Positions 33,557-44,363 of a stretch of DNA of 64,000 bases are shown piece by piece. The notes under the pieces are model-generated. The model did no database searches, was not told where the DNA came from, and saw only the letters and a list, made by a program, of their open reading frames with translations. The stretch spans positions 6,607,601-6,671,600 of the forward strand of contig OX442324.1 in the NCBI GenBank assembly GCA_949358305.1, in the 5' to 3' direction. Numbering within the stretch: position 1 is the stretch's first letter; every line of letters begins with the position of its first letter. Origin of the DNA: Strigamia acuminata (lineage: Eukaryota > Arthropoda > Chilopoda > Geophilomorpha > Linotaeniidae). A program made the translations under genes and the position numbers.

Positions 33557-35728
33557 TCAGCATTCCCCCGGACATTTTCCGGAAGAGTTTGGTCCGGCCG
33601 GAATCCGAGGAATAGTCACTCCCAAAGTGCGGATTTTGCGGGTGCACTCGCTTCCGAAGGTTAAGGCCCATCGGCCAAATTTTCCAGATGGTTCAGGCGT
33701 TCGCATCAACCATTTCAGTGCTTCTGCATCTGACTCTAAAGTGAATGTACCATATTCGAGATATGGTTTAAATCGATCGATAGCCCACACGACTGCGAGA
33801 CATTCGAGTTCCGGCGTTGTATAACGCTTCTCCGCTCCACGTAAAACTCTGCTTGCATAAGCTACAGGTCTGGGTACAGAAATATTTTTCTGCTTCTTTT
33901 CATCGAATATATCGACGTCTTGGCACAGGACAGCTCCTAAACCTTCATGAGAAGCGTCAGTCATGACGACAAATGGCAGAGTCATGTCTGGTTTGTGTAG
34001 ACAGTTGTCACCACAAAGTAGCTCTTTAATTTTATTAAAAGCTTCTGTCTGCTCATCTCCCCATTCAAATGGAGTTTTCTCATTCATCATACGTGTGTAT
34101 GGTGCGGCAATAGTTCCGTGATTTGGAACAAACTTCCTGAAGAAGTTAGTCATGCCGTGAAAGCGCTGAATGTCTTTAGCACACGTGGGGGTGGGAAATT
34201 TCATAATCGCCGATATTTTATCGGGATCACCGAAGAGACCTTCGGGTTTAATCCAGTGGCCCAAGAATTTTAATTCTGTGCGCCCAAAACGAGATTTCGC
34301 TTTATTTATTGTCATGTTGGCTTGGTTAAGCCTTTCCAAAACATCTCGAACATGTTTGAGATGATCATCCCAATTATCTGAATACACAATTACGTCATCC
34401 AAATAAACTAACGCGTAGTCTTGCAAGGCTGAGCCTAAAATGCCTTCCATCAGACGCTGGAAAGTACAAGGCGCATTGCAAAGGCCGAACGGCATTCGCA
34501 CAAATTGATAAGGGCCGTTTGGCGTATAAAACGCCGTTTTTGGACGATCTTCCTTACACATTTCGACTTGGTAGTAACCTTTAACAAGGTCAATAGACGT
34601 AAAATACTTTGCCGGACCAGTATTATGCAACAAAAGGTCAATACTTGGCATTTGTATTACTTCGACTTCAGTGATGGCATTTAGCCACCGGTAGTCAATG
34701 CACATCCTATACGAGCCGTCAGGCTTCGCAACAATGACGGGATGACTTATGAAGGGCCCTTTGGCCTTTTCAATGAGTCCATCCTGTTCCAATTCTGCAG
34801 CTAGTTTGGTCATAATGGCTCTCTTGGCCGGGTTATACATTCTATACTGCATTTTGGGCAATGAATGCCCTTCTTTGAACTTAATACGATGTTGGGTCAC
34901 GTTAGTGCACCCAACTTGATCACGAAATACATTCGGTATCGAGTTAACCACTTCGCGAAGTGCTAGTCGTTGTTCTGGAGTGCAGTCGCTCTCCTCAACT
35001 AATTTTTCATCCCAAGTCAACACAGGAGTGTCTGTTAACTCAATTGAGTTGAGAGTGGACGACAGTCCTAAATAATCGAAAGTAATTCGATTTAACGGGG
35101 CGAGGGCCAAATTGGCTTCTTCCGACTCATAAGGGGCGGACCAATTAGGTTTATCTGCACAAGAGAACTCTTGTAAATGTGGATGCGGACTAATTTTCTG
35201 TCTGCGCATGAAATTGTGACCAAGTATCAAGCCACAAACTCGTTTTGCTAAAACGATGAAATTCATTGGTGTAAGTTCATCAGCCCATTGCACGCACAAA
35301 GTTATTTGTCCGACAGGCTTGTGTGCTACGCCTACAGCGTTAACCAACATATTTCTGGGGGCCTCTTGCAAAAAATCTGGCAAAGCCTGAGTTTCCGACA
35401 AGAGTTGTTCCCCAATGTAACATTGAGATGCTCCTGTATCCATGAGCGCGTTGTAGGTGAGCCCACCAATTGTGATCTTCATTCGAGGATCATCTTTATT
35501 ATTACCTAAAGTAATATTGTGCAAATTGTTACCACCTATGACTCGATTGAGTCGGCGAAGTCTACAGAATTTCTTCGTGTAACACTTGTGTGGAAACAAT
35601 GTCAGATTTTTTAATTGTTCTGTCATTTGTTGTAGATTTTCCTCTACTCCGCCACTATGACTAGTGGCTACTTCGAGACAAGTTGTGTCTACATCCATAA
35701 ATAAAGATTCCGACGCAGCATTAGCCAC
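33557..35728 (-). pseudogene. Gypsy A pol, truncated after RNase H
   Basis: The frame encodes an aspartic protease (ALMDTGASQCYIG, about residue 95), a reverse transcriptase with MCIDYRWLNA, MPFGLCNAPCTFQ and YLDDVIVYS (about 441), and an RNase H (VMTDASHEGLGAVL and ESDAEALKWLM). After GKFGRWAL the family pattern is lost and the remaining 35 or so residues are unrelated, so integrase is absent. Relative to gag the frame is shifted by -1, as in many gypsy elements that use programmed frameshifting. The ATG at 35728 may simply be internal to the frameshift product. Confidence 0.88.
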
Positions 35729-35763
35729 TTCTGGGGGATGGAATAAACCTTCGTCCCCCGGAT

Positions 35764-36272
35764 CTAGTTTTTTGAACTAGTCGCACTTGAATCAGCAGAT
35801 TCTGGCTTGATCAAAGTCTTGACCATTTCTGCCAACGAGTTGGTCAGCGAAGTTTGTAACTTATTTTCAAAAGTATTTAATTTCGCATCAAGTTTGGCAT
35901 CCAGTGTTGCATCCAACACTTCTTGAGTTATCCATCTGTTATTTGGACGTTTAGAAGTAGGATCCACAGTCGGGGAATCCGGCGTACTTCGTTTTTGCAA
36001 CTCTTCAGAGTTGAAATTTGCACGTGGTTTTAAGTCTGGACATTCTCGACGCATGTGTCCTGGTTTCTTACAGTGGTAACAAACTAATTGACCACGTCTG
36101 GTCTGATCTAATACTCCGTTTATTAAATAAACAGTCTCGCACTCCTCAGGTAACTCTTCCTCACAATTATTAAGTTGTTCTTGTGAATCCAAAGTTAAAG
36201 ATTTAGCATTTGTCTTCGGATGAGGACGTGTGTCAGTTTTCCGAGGTGGGAAAACGACTGGATTGGAAATAT
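35764..36272 (-). pseudogene. Gypsy A gag, 3' part
   Basis: This is the C-terminal part of element A Gag, beginning SNPVVFPPRK just after the inserted LTR. It has a CCHC knuckle (CYHCKKPGHMRREC) and a Thr/Ser/Leu-rich helix before the stop at 35764. Its N-terminal half is at 52214-53937. Confidence 0.87.
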
Positions 36273-37313
36273 TGTCACGTCGTAGTCGACTTTTTAACAA
36301 TGGTTTCGGAAATTTAAGAATTTCCAGGGATTGTAATAACCAGAAAATTTAGGTTCGCAGGCGCTGCAACTCTTGAAACTTTGCCGGGGGTGGTAGCTAG
36401 GTCAAGACAGCGTCTATTCGTGAAATCTGTATTTTATGGGTGCAGGATTCAATTCGGGCGCCGTACAAAATGGCGAACGTTGATACTTCGAATTTAAGAC
36501 CATAATATCGCTCTTCACTAGGGAAAATGTCGTCATATGCTAGGCGTACTTACGAAGAGTATGTTTCTTCTCCTGAACACGCGCAAACGTTGGGTGAACG
36601 CGCAGAACAGGTACCAAACCGCAGACAACGTCGTCGAACCGTCGATAATGAAATGAATACGCAATTGAGACGAGTATGAGTTCAAAATGTCTAGGCTGAG
36701 GAGGAAGTCACAGTCGTGGCATAAAATGTATTGACGAATTGAGACCGTCGAATACGCCGTTTTTCCAGTAATTTGTACGCAAATAATGGGCAAATAATAA
36801 ATGTTGTGGTTAGTTAGACTAACATGAGAATTCGGGCTGCATAATGACCGTATGCGTTGAGACGCAACATAATCGCACTTGGAAATCTTCTAGTTGAGAC
36901 AGAAGATGTTGACTAGTCGAAGGCGAAAATTATTCTGTCTGTCAAAAATGTCTTGACAGAACAAGTCACCTCTGATCACATGTCAAAGGCCAAGCCAATT
37001 CCCAATGGGGACTGGGCAGAAAACAGGCGACCAGGGGTGAAATATGCAAATTTAGAGCGCGATTATATCAACTTATTGCAGAATTCTCATGAATTGTCTG
37101 GATGGGGTGATTAAAACCAGGCCAAATTAAAGATAAATATCAAAAATAAGGAAAATAATACAAAATAAAATAATAAATTTAGATTTGGGAAAAATAAAAT
37201 AATTTAAAGAAACTAGAGCAATTTTTCAATAAAATTGGGAAAATTTAAAGGAAAGGCGCAAAATGCGCTTAAAATTTCGAAAATTATTACTGTCTAAAGT
37301 CAGGACCGTGACA
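36273..37313 (-). repeat. Gypsy B 3' LTR
   Basis: This 1041-bp LTR is preceded in sense orientation by a purine tract at 37314-37325 (minus-strand GGTGGGGGGGAA). Confidence 0.95.
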
Positions 37314-37325
37314 TTCCCCCCCACC
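37314..37325 (-). other. Gypsy B polypurine tract
   Basis: The minus strand reads GGTGGGGGGGAA immediately before the 3' LTR, the position where plus-strand DNA synthesis is primed in LTR retroelements. Confidence 0.85.
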
Positions 37326-37824
37326 TAGATGTTTATTATATGGTTTCTATATAATCAACATCTAAATGGAGTTAACAAACATGATTGATAAAAATTTGAA
37401 CATATAAATAAATAAAAATAATGAATCAATAACATTAATCTCATAATAAACACATAACACAGGTAGGGATTTATTTGGACAGACGCAACAGGCGCACAAC
37501 TTGGCGCAATTACAGACAAAAACAAACAAACACAAACAAATGGGTTTAGGAGAGGAATATTGTAAAAAATCGTTTGATTAAAAATTAACAAAATCAATAG
37601 ACGTTTAGGCGCTAATTACGACTAAATTCTAAATAAAATAATAAAATTTGTTAAATTATTTGATAACACTTGGAATTAACAATGGTATTTTTGTTATGAC
37701 TAGGAAATAAAATAATTTAAGATTAATTAACAATGCCTATGGGTGGCAAAATTTCTATAAAAATGTAAATTATTAGCAAACAAAAATATTGATTAGGCGC
37801 TGATTTGGCGTCAATTATCACAAT

Positions 37825-37869
37825 AAGGGGTTTCATAAATGATGCGCTGAAAGCGCTGAAGTGATTATT
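37825..37869. repeat. Harbinger left inverted repeat
   Basis: The end sequence AAGGGGTTTCATAAATGATG continues through GCGCTGAAAGCGCTGAAGTG and matches the right end inverted. Confidence 0.9.
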
Positions 37870-37945
37870 CCAATAATCACAATCGCTGTATTATTGAAGA
37901 CCCACGCTAGATGGTGTCGGGTATAATTGATTATACTATTGTCAC

Positions 37946-39335
37946 ATGACTTCCTGTTATAAATGGCTGCCATCAAAAAGTAAACAAATGCCAAAAATCA
38001 ACCGTAAACACAGGTTTCTAAGATTGTTTAACATCTGGTCTATGCATCGTCTGCTTTCTGATGATGAAACTGAAGTTTTGGACCAAATTTATGAATATTT
38101 GGAATTCAAACAAATGTACAAATCATGCAGATATTCAGCTAGTCGATCACCAGTCGTAAAAAGCCGTGAATGGGTGATTAATTTTCTGAATCGGACAGAT
38201 GAAGGGCGATTCAAAATTCAGATGAGAATGGGTTGGGATTCATTTCAACATGTTTTGAGTCTAATCGATGGTTAGTATTTTTATTTTATTTTATTTATTT
38301 ATTTACAATTGGGTAATTAATTTCAATTTTATAGATCATCCAGCTTTGAATCAACATGAAAAAGGACGTTTGTCTGTACCTGTAGGCCTCCAGTTGGCTG
38401 TAACCCTGTACAGATTTGGACATTCAGGGAATGGTGCATCAATTGCAAATGTGGCAACAAAATTCGGAATCTCCGAGGGAAGTGTTGTCAATTATACCGG
38501 ACGTGTAATAAATGCATTGTTTGCACTACGACATGAAGTGATCCAATGGCCATCACAAGCAGAGAGAGCAGCGATTTCAAGTGAAATGGAAGAACAAGGA
38601 TTTCCTGGGTGCATTGCATTTATTGACGGCACAGATGTAGTTCTTTATTCAAAACCAAGAGAAGAAGCAGATCCCCCGGCTTACTTTTCCAGGAAAAAGA
38701 AGTATGGATTCCAGGTGCAACTCACAGTTGACAGCAAAAAAGCAATTAGACATCTGTTCACAGGCTATCCAGCAAGTGTTCATGATTCAACAGTGTTCAA
38801 GAATTCACAATTAGCAAAGAACCCTGACCATTTTTTTTCACCAGGTGAATACATTCTTGGAGACACTGGATATCCAAATTGTTATCCCATACTAACAGGG
38901 TTTCGAAAAATTGGTGTTTTATCACCCATGCAGAAGTTATTAACAAAAAAAATTGCTGAACACCGTGTGGTGGTTGAAAATGTGAATGGTATCATAAAAA
39001 GTATGTTTAACATATGTACTTAAATTTAAGCACAAATAATTTCTTACTTTTATTTCTTGATTTTTTTAGATAGATTTCAGAGCTGGCATGATTTAAGAAT
39101 TGCACTGGATAGGAATAGAGGCCATAAGTTGATTGTCAAGTGGATTACAGCTTGTTGCGTATTACATAATATTCTGTTGAAGACAAATGATGATTGGGAA
39201 TTTGAAAACGAGAATATACCAGATCGAAATGCAGATGCAGGTGATCGAAATACTGCAGTTGATAATATTATGAATAATAAGAGAAATGAAATCATGCAGT
39301 TGCTGAGCCAAATGTATGAAGCAGACCTGTTATAA
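37946..39335 (+). CDS. Harbinger transposase, three exons (418 aa)
   Basis: Exons 37946-38270, 38335-39000 and 39070-39335 join through phase-1 introns (donors GTTAGT and GTATGT, acceptors TTATAG and TTTTAG). The DDE-type nuclease motifs are FIDGTDVVLYS (Asp about 203), GDTGYPN (about 284) and HRVVVENVNGIIK (Glu about 322), typical of Harbinger transposases and HARBI1. The helix-turn-helix-like N-terminal part includes KFGISEGSVVNYTGRV. The C-terminus has WITACCVLHNILL, a segment conserved in the family. The protein cuts the element at its inverted repeats with help from the Myb-like partner. No disabling change was seen. The start may be the ATG at 37946 or a nearby in-frame one. Confidence 0.9.
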
Positions 39336-39432
39336 AATTTGAATAAAAACAAATAAAAAGCAAATTGCAAATACAAAAACGTTTTATTATTAAATTCTTT
39401 TCAATACAAAAAGTTTAAAAAATGTTTTATAA

Positions 39433-40478
39433 TTATTTTCCTTGCTTTAATTTTTCTAATTCTAATTGTAATTTGAGTTGTTCTATCTTCATTTCTTCTA
39501 CTTTTAATAAAGCCATACGGTCTTCTTTTTCTTTTTCCTGCTGATATTTAAATTTTTTTTCTTCTAAATCAATTTTTCTTTCTTCATTTTTGTTTGCTTC
39601 TGCAAATTTCATTCGATCAAAGGTAAGCCTTTCTTCAAGGGCGAGTGTGAAAACATCCTCGCAATCATTCCGGCGTTTCCTGTCCAATTTTCTCCTTTGT
39701 GGTACCGGTAGTGCTGGTGATTCACTCCTTGAAGGGTTAATTTCCAAGTCAGTAGGATGCATAAGATCTGGAGTGGTTGCAGCAATTCTGGATTCATTCA
39801 AATCATTTTCTTCATTGATTAAATGTGGGTCCTCGGTTTCTTGGGTGTCCAGGGTGTCCAGAAGAAATGGTGGATTAATATTTGGCCGCTCATTCATAAT
39901 TTCATCAAATATCTCAAACCAAGGACACTTGGCTAGGACTTTATCTGGAAATAAAAATAAAAGACATAATTTAATTTATAGGTTTATACAACTGATTTTA
40001 CAAGAAATGTATTCTAAATACACTTCTAAATGAATTTAAGAACAAAATAATTCCGAATTATTTTCAAAATAAATTTTTAAAAATAAACAAATACCTTGAA
40101 ATGTTAAAAATTTCTCCGATGGGTCCAATCCTTCACCAGTATTGTTGAGCCAGGTTCTAGTTTTTTTATAAATGTCTTCCATGCTTGCAAATTTATTTTT
40201 TAATTGTGTGGGTGTAAACTTTTCATAAGTTTTGTTGTTGGCAAGGAATTTCTTGAAAAATTCTGTTTTCACAGATGTCTGAAAAGAATTGGCATGTAAT
40301 TTGTAGTATATAAAATCTTTGAACTTTGTCTTACCTTAAAAAAATTGAAATTATCAGCCATGTATCCTGCAAATACCATTGTTTCCTCAGTGCTCCATTT
40401 GACTCGGATACCATTGTTTGCAGCAATTCGTTTGTTGACTCGTTTTTCCTTCGTAACAGGCACGAGAATGTCCGCCAT
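39433..40478 (-). CDS. Harbinger Myb/SANT-like protein, three exons (279 aa)
   Basis: Minus-strand exons 40478-40335, 40278-40095 and 39944-39433 join in phases 0 and 1 with GT-AG borders. The N-terminus has a Myb/SANT-like trihelix pattern (VKWSTEETMVFAGYM, then TYEKFTPTQLKNKFASMEDIYKKTRTWL), and the C-terminal 60 residues are a Lys/Glu-rich coiled coil. In Harbinger elements this second protein binds DNA near the ends and helps bring the transposase into the nucleus. It is convergent with the transposase gene. Confidence 0.85.
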
Positions 40479-40598
40479 GTTTCAAGCATGAAAAGCTCCT
40501 TTTTCAGTGATTATAAATAAGCACTGAAGCGCTGAAGCGATTATTCATGTGATTGGTCCACACAAGTCACATGATAATCGCTTCAGCAGAATAATCGT

Positions 40599-40643
40599 AA
40601 TAATCACTTCAGCGCCTTCAGCGCATCATTTATGAAACCCCTT
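40599..40643. repeat. Harbinger right inverted repeat
   Basis: It is inverted relative to the left end and reads ATCATTTATGAAACCCCTT at its outer edge. The AAT flank follows. Confidence 0.9.
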
Positions 40644-40968
40644 AATATAAGGATAGCAAAATTTCAATGATCACAAATGGTTAATAAAAATGATTAGCAA
40701 AAAATGATTAGTAAAATATAAATATCAAAAAATAAAAAGTTCGCAAACGAATATTATCTTCTTTCGTAGGCGTTTGAGTTTTCACGGAACTTTACGTAAA
40801 AAATCTTCATCGAGGCGCATAACAATCACATTTCAAACAATTATAACACTTATCGTTTGTATCACAATTATCACAATAAAGTCCACACACACAACAGTTC
40901 GTATATGGGTTTTTAGAAGGCGCAAAGTCACTGTAGGTTCCCGAAGTCAATCCATGAGTTTTATTTTC

Positions 40969-43833
40969 TTAAAATGCAGACGCGCCCTGACCGTCCATCG
41001 CATAATAGACCAGTCTAAGCGCTGTTTTTACGAGGATCACTCTCACCTGTTGTTTAGAAGTCGCGTAACACTTTTGGCTAACTCTGTTCACTCGGTACAG
41101 GAAATCTCCAACATAATATTTTTTAATGAGGGACAACAATTTTTCGCCCGCGCTGTGGTCAAGTTGTAAGTCCGAAAAGATGATCGTTTCGAAAAGGCGC
41201 GTCAGAATACTCCAATCCACGACCAATTCGATTTTAGGCTCCCATGGCAATGAGTAGAAAATATCATCAATCGGGATAATCTCCTCCATTATTGCTAACG
41301 CGCAAGTTGGCTCCACGAGACGCTTCTCTTTAAGCTTCGGCTCGACCGGCTCGCGCAAACTCTCACGTGTGACAACTTCGCCTGGATCGTCGTCTTTTTC
41401 CTTTGGTGGTGTCAAAATCATTTTTGGCATCCTCGACATCAATGGCGATCGACGTCCAGCCCTTGCGCCGCCCCGTCCAACTCCAGGAAGTCTGAAAGGT
41501 TCGTCGACCTGAATTACTTCAATTTTGTTATGCTCTTGCGCCGCCAGGAATGCTTTGTGGTTCTCTTCGTCGCCCGTTGACTCGCGAAGCGACTCGACAT
41601 CCGACATCGAATAATCCACATCCGATGACAACTCCGAGGCGAGTATTCCTGTGTCCGCCACAATCACGGGGTCGTATCGGAATGAATATTTGGTTCGGGG
41701 ATCTGCTAATTTCGGATTTTCGGCAATTGCGTCCTCAAATTGTTGCACCAATTTTTCAGGCGCCAACTCGATGAGAATCTTTTCTGAAAAGTTCTTAATT
41801 TCATCCTCCGTCATGATCAATTCTGGATCCAGTGGTGGTTTGGCGGGCGCATTTCTTTCGTCCTCCAGTCGCTGGGCCTCCCTGAGTGCGTCGGCCTCAC
41901 GAAATCGTTTAACGGCGTCGCGACGACTCTGATGCATTTGGGTGATGATCTCTTTTAGGTTAAAGTGCACTGCGTGCACAATGAGGTGATGCACCGCGTG
42001 TTCGTCTCCGGTACAGTCCTTTGTCATTTTCGCTTCTATTTCCTTCGCGATGTTCCCGAGGCGTCCGAAAATCGTTCCGACGACCGTCTTGAAGTCCGAG
42101 GCGCTGACGTTGAAATCCAGGTTAATCGACATCTTAAAAAGTTCGCTCCATCCTTCCGATCTCAGGTTGATTCGTCCTTGACCCCTGTTCTCCATGGGGT
42201 ATAGTATCTCAAGCTCGTGGCGCCGGAATATTTCGGACATCTGAGTGAAAATACGGTCTGGGCGCATCGTACATCCATTTCGGTCGAATCCCTGGAGATA
42301 ACGTGGCTTCAGAGATGCGCATCCCTCCGATGACGTCGATCCGCTCGAAACAGCAGAAATGGCCTTAGCAATTGGATTAGAAATCTTGTTCTCCAATTTC
42401 TTGACGTCATGGATCTTTGCGCATTCCTCCGCATCTCTCGCAATCTCGGCAGCGATATTCGCGATGGATGAAGACGGTGTGAAGTTCAGCAACGCCTTAA
42501 TATCTCGGTCAACCTGTGGGGAAAAATCAGCTTTAATTAGTTTTTTGTTAAAATCAGCAATTGTGTCCATTTGTGTGTTTGAAATTGCAATTTTGGAGTA
42601 TGTAATCGGCACTGATGTCGCAGCAACTGAAGTCATCATCTTGGGCGTCACATTCGATTGGGTCACAGTAGTGGTATCGACAGATTGAGCAGCTTGGCTT
42701 GGTTCGGACGTCTCAATCGAAGACGATTTGTTCTTCACGACATAAAAGTAAGGAATGATGATTGGCGCAGCAGTGGTCACCGTAGTAACGTTGGTTGACT
42801 TCGCCTCCGCTGCCGTCACACTCGATTCCGTTTTGATAATCGGGGTCGACATTTTGTTGATATTGCTAATCTTTTCTCTTTCTCTTCTATTTTCTTCATT
42901 TTTTACTACCTTTTTAGCTACTTGGTCCTGCAACGAAAGTTCTTTAGTCGATTCGATGACAGGCAAGGCAATAGGCCCTCCACCAACCGCTCCGTTTTCC
43001 TCGACGATGACTGAAGAGACGTCCAATGTTGGTCCGGATTGTCCCGTCACGAAGTGAGTGTCTCGATTCGCCTCCGCTCCAATCCTTTTCGTCACTTTCT
43101 GCGTGTATTCCTTCAAACGGTGCGTGCTTCGCTCCTCGTACGTATGTCGTGGACGCAGATTTGAATGCTGAAATGGTAAGTCGGCCGCAACTCTCTCCGG
43201 CTCCGAATACGCTCTTTTTGCATCCGCAATCACATTAGGCGCCGTCAAACACAGTTCTATGCCCGATTCCACGTCGTAGGTTTTTCCTTCAGGCGTCACA
43301 AATTGGTCCGGAAGTTCGGCAGGTTGCTCGCCGGCAATTATGTAGGCTCCCTCCGGATATTTCCAAGTCAACGGCCGGATTCCCTTCTCTTTCGACAATT
43401 GCTTTATGCGTGCCAAATATGACGCGTGCGCATGACGAAAACGAGCGATGGCGTTTGCACTGCCGAATGGAATCCTCGGCGGCGGAAAATCCACTCCAGC
43501 CAACGAAGTTTTATCTATCGACTCATAACCAAGTACATACGCGAACATAAGGCGCATCCATTTCCGAAATTTGCAACGACGCAAGTCACCGCCGCCCCGA
43601 CACGCTCGGCATTCTCGTGGCGCCCGCAGTTGGTATATTTCAAATCCTGTTCCGCTACAAACTGGGCACAGTTCGTAGTTTGGGAAACTTTGGTCGTTTG
43701 GGTGGTCAGGATGAAAGCGCGGCACCAGTCCTTCGCCCGACGCTTCAATTGGTGGCATCGGCAGGTACTTTGGATAGCCTTTTTGGGTTGGTTTTGGAAT
43801 CGTAATTGTTACTTTTGGATCGTAGGACGCCAT
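40969..43833 (-). CDS. Gypsy B third ORF (954 aa), unknown function
   Basis: One uninterrupted frame lies downstream of pol, where env sits in errantivirus-like elements. I see no signal peptide, no hydrophobic membrane segment and no fusion-peptide-like region, so it is not a typical envelope. Near the N-terminus are two DnaJ-like zinc motifs, CPVCSGTG (Cys 56 and 59) and CRACRGGG (Cys 75 and 78), followed by an Arg/Lys-rich patch. The middle is Ser/Thr-rich with many Val/Ile, a helical region follows (about 610-670), then a Gly/Arg-rich patch (GVGRGGARAGRR) and a folded-looking C-terminus. It starts about 530 bases after pol stops, so it probably needs its own spliced or subgenomic mRNA. 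The length and lack of stops suggest selection. Confidence 0.8.
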   Translation of the reverse strand: MASYDPKVTITIPKPTQKGYPKYLPMPPIEASGEGLVPRFHPDHPNDQSFPNYELCPVCSGTGFEIYQLRAPRECRACRGGGDLRRCKFRKWMRLMFAYVLGYESIDKTSLAGVDFPPPRIPFGSANAIARFRHAHASYLARIKQLSKEKGIRPLTWKYPEGAYIIAGEQPAELPDQFVTPEGKTYDVESGIELCLTAPNVIADAKRAYSEPERVAADLPFQHSNLRPRHTYEERSTHRLKEYTQKVTKRIGAEANRDTHFVTGQSGPTLDVSSVIVEENGAVGGGPIALPVIESTKELSLQDQVAKKVVKNEENRREREKISNINKMSTPIIKTESSVTAAEAKSTNVTTVTTAAPIIIPYFYVVKNKSSSIETSEPSQAAQSVDTTTVTQSNVTPKMMTSVAATSVPITYSKIAISNTQMDTIADFNKKLIKADFSPQVDRDIKALLNFTPSSSIANIAAEIARDAEECAKIHDVKKLENKISNPIAKAISAVSSGSTSSEGCASLKPRYLQGFDRNGCTMRPDRIFTQMSEIFRRHELEILYPMENRGQGRINLRSEGWSELFKMSINLDFNVSASDFKTVVGTIFGRLGNIAKEIEAKMTKDCTGDEHAVHHLIVHAVHFNLKEIITQMHQSRRDAVKRFREADALREAQRLEDERNAPAKPPLDPELIMTEDEIKNFSEKILIELAPEKLVQQFEDAIAENPKLADPRTKYSFRYDPVIVADTGILASELSSDVDYSMSDVESLRESTGDEENHKAFLAAQEHNKIEVIQVDEPFRLPGVGRGGARAGRRSPLMSRMPKMILTPPKEKDDDPGEVVTRESLREPVEPKLKEKRLVEPTCALAIMEEIIPIDDIFYSLPWEPKIELVVDWSILTRLFETIIFSDLQLDHSAGEKLLSLIKKYYVGDFLYRVNRVSQKCYATSKQQVRVILVKTALRLVYYAMDGQGASAF

Positions 43834-44363
43834 AATAAATTATCGTAAAGTGAAACTAAAAGAAATGGAAATTTTCCACGAGAAAAAGTTATTTTTAACA
43901 AAAATATTCAATTAAAAATGAATTGTTGTGAAATAGAAAGTACTTACGGGTGATAGACGCACAATTTCTAACAATATTTATCCAATTTGGGTGATTGTTA
44001 AGTTTTTGAGGCGCGACTATTCAGACGCAAATTAAAATGTGGCTAAGTCGTGCCCTCACATGTCTTTAATACACGCGGTCTCGCTACGGGGTCGCCTCGT
44101 CATAAAATATGACACGGACCTCTCGCGTGAACGAGATTTAATCACGCACTTCGAAGAAGCATGAGTTTGGACTTAGTAAATTTTTGTATCATCATTTTAA
44201 ATTGATGAATTTCAAATTCCTAAACTAATCTTTACTTACTATTTTCAGCGTTTATCCTCCGTAAATATTTGGTTTAAAGCAGGGAAAATCATAAACACAA
44301 GAAGGAAAGAAGGTTGGGTAAAGTAAAGAAAGAAATAAAATTATAAAATGAAAAGAAATTAAG
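43834..44363 (-). other. Gap between gypsy B pol and third ORF
   Basis: This is 530 bases of AT-rich noncoding sequence. It may carry a splice acceptor or promoter for the third ORF; none was assigned. Confidence 0.4.

Larger units (their letters stand above)
37825..40643. mobile_element. PIF/Harbinger DNA transposon (2819 bp), complete
   Basis: Inverted repeats of about 45 bp begin AAGGGGTTTCATAAATGATG at both ends (37825-37869 and 40599-40643) with one mismatch noticed. The 3-bp flank AAT is repeated on both sides (37822-37824 and 40644-40646). Inside are a transposase gene on the plus strand and a Myb/SANT-like gene on the minus strand, pointing toward each other, the two-gene make-up of Harbinger elements. 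It sits in the noncoding region between the third ORF and the 3' LTR of gypsy B. Confidence 0.92.

Noticed and set aside
36533-36793. 86-codon frame present in both gypsy B LTRs
   Set aside because: It is duplicated only because the LTR is duplicated, has no recognisable motif and lies within the LTR.
40969-43833. Gypsy B third ORF as an envelope protein
   Set aside because: No signal peptide, transmembrane segment or fusion-like hydrophobic stretch is visible in the sequence.
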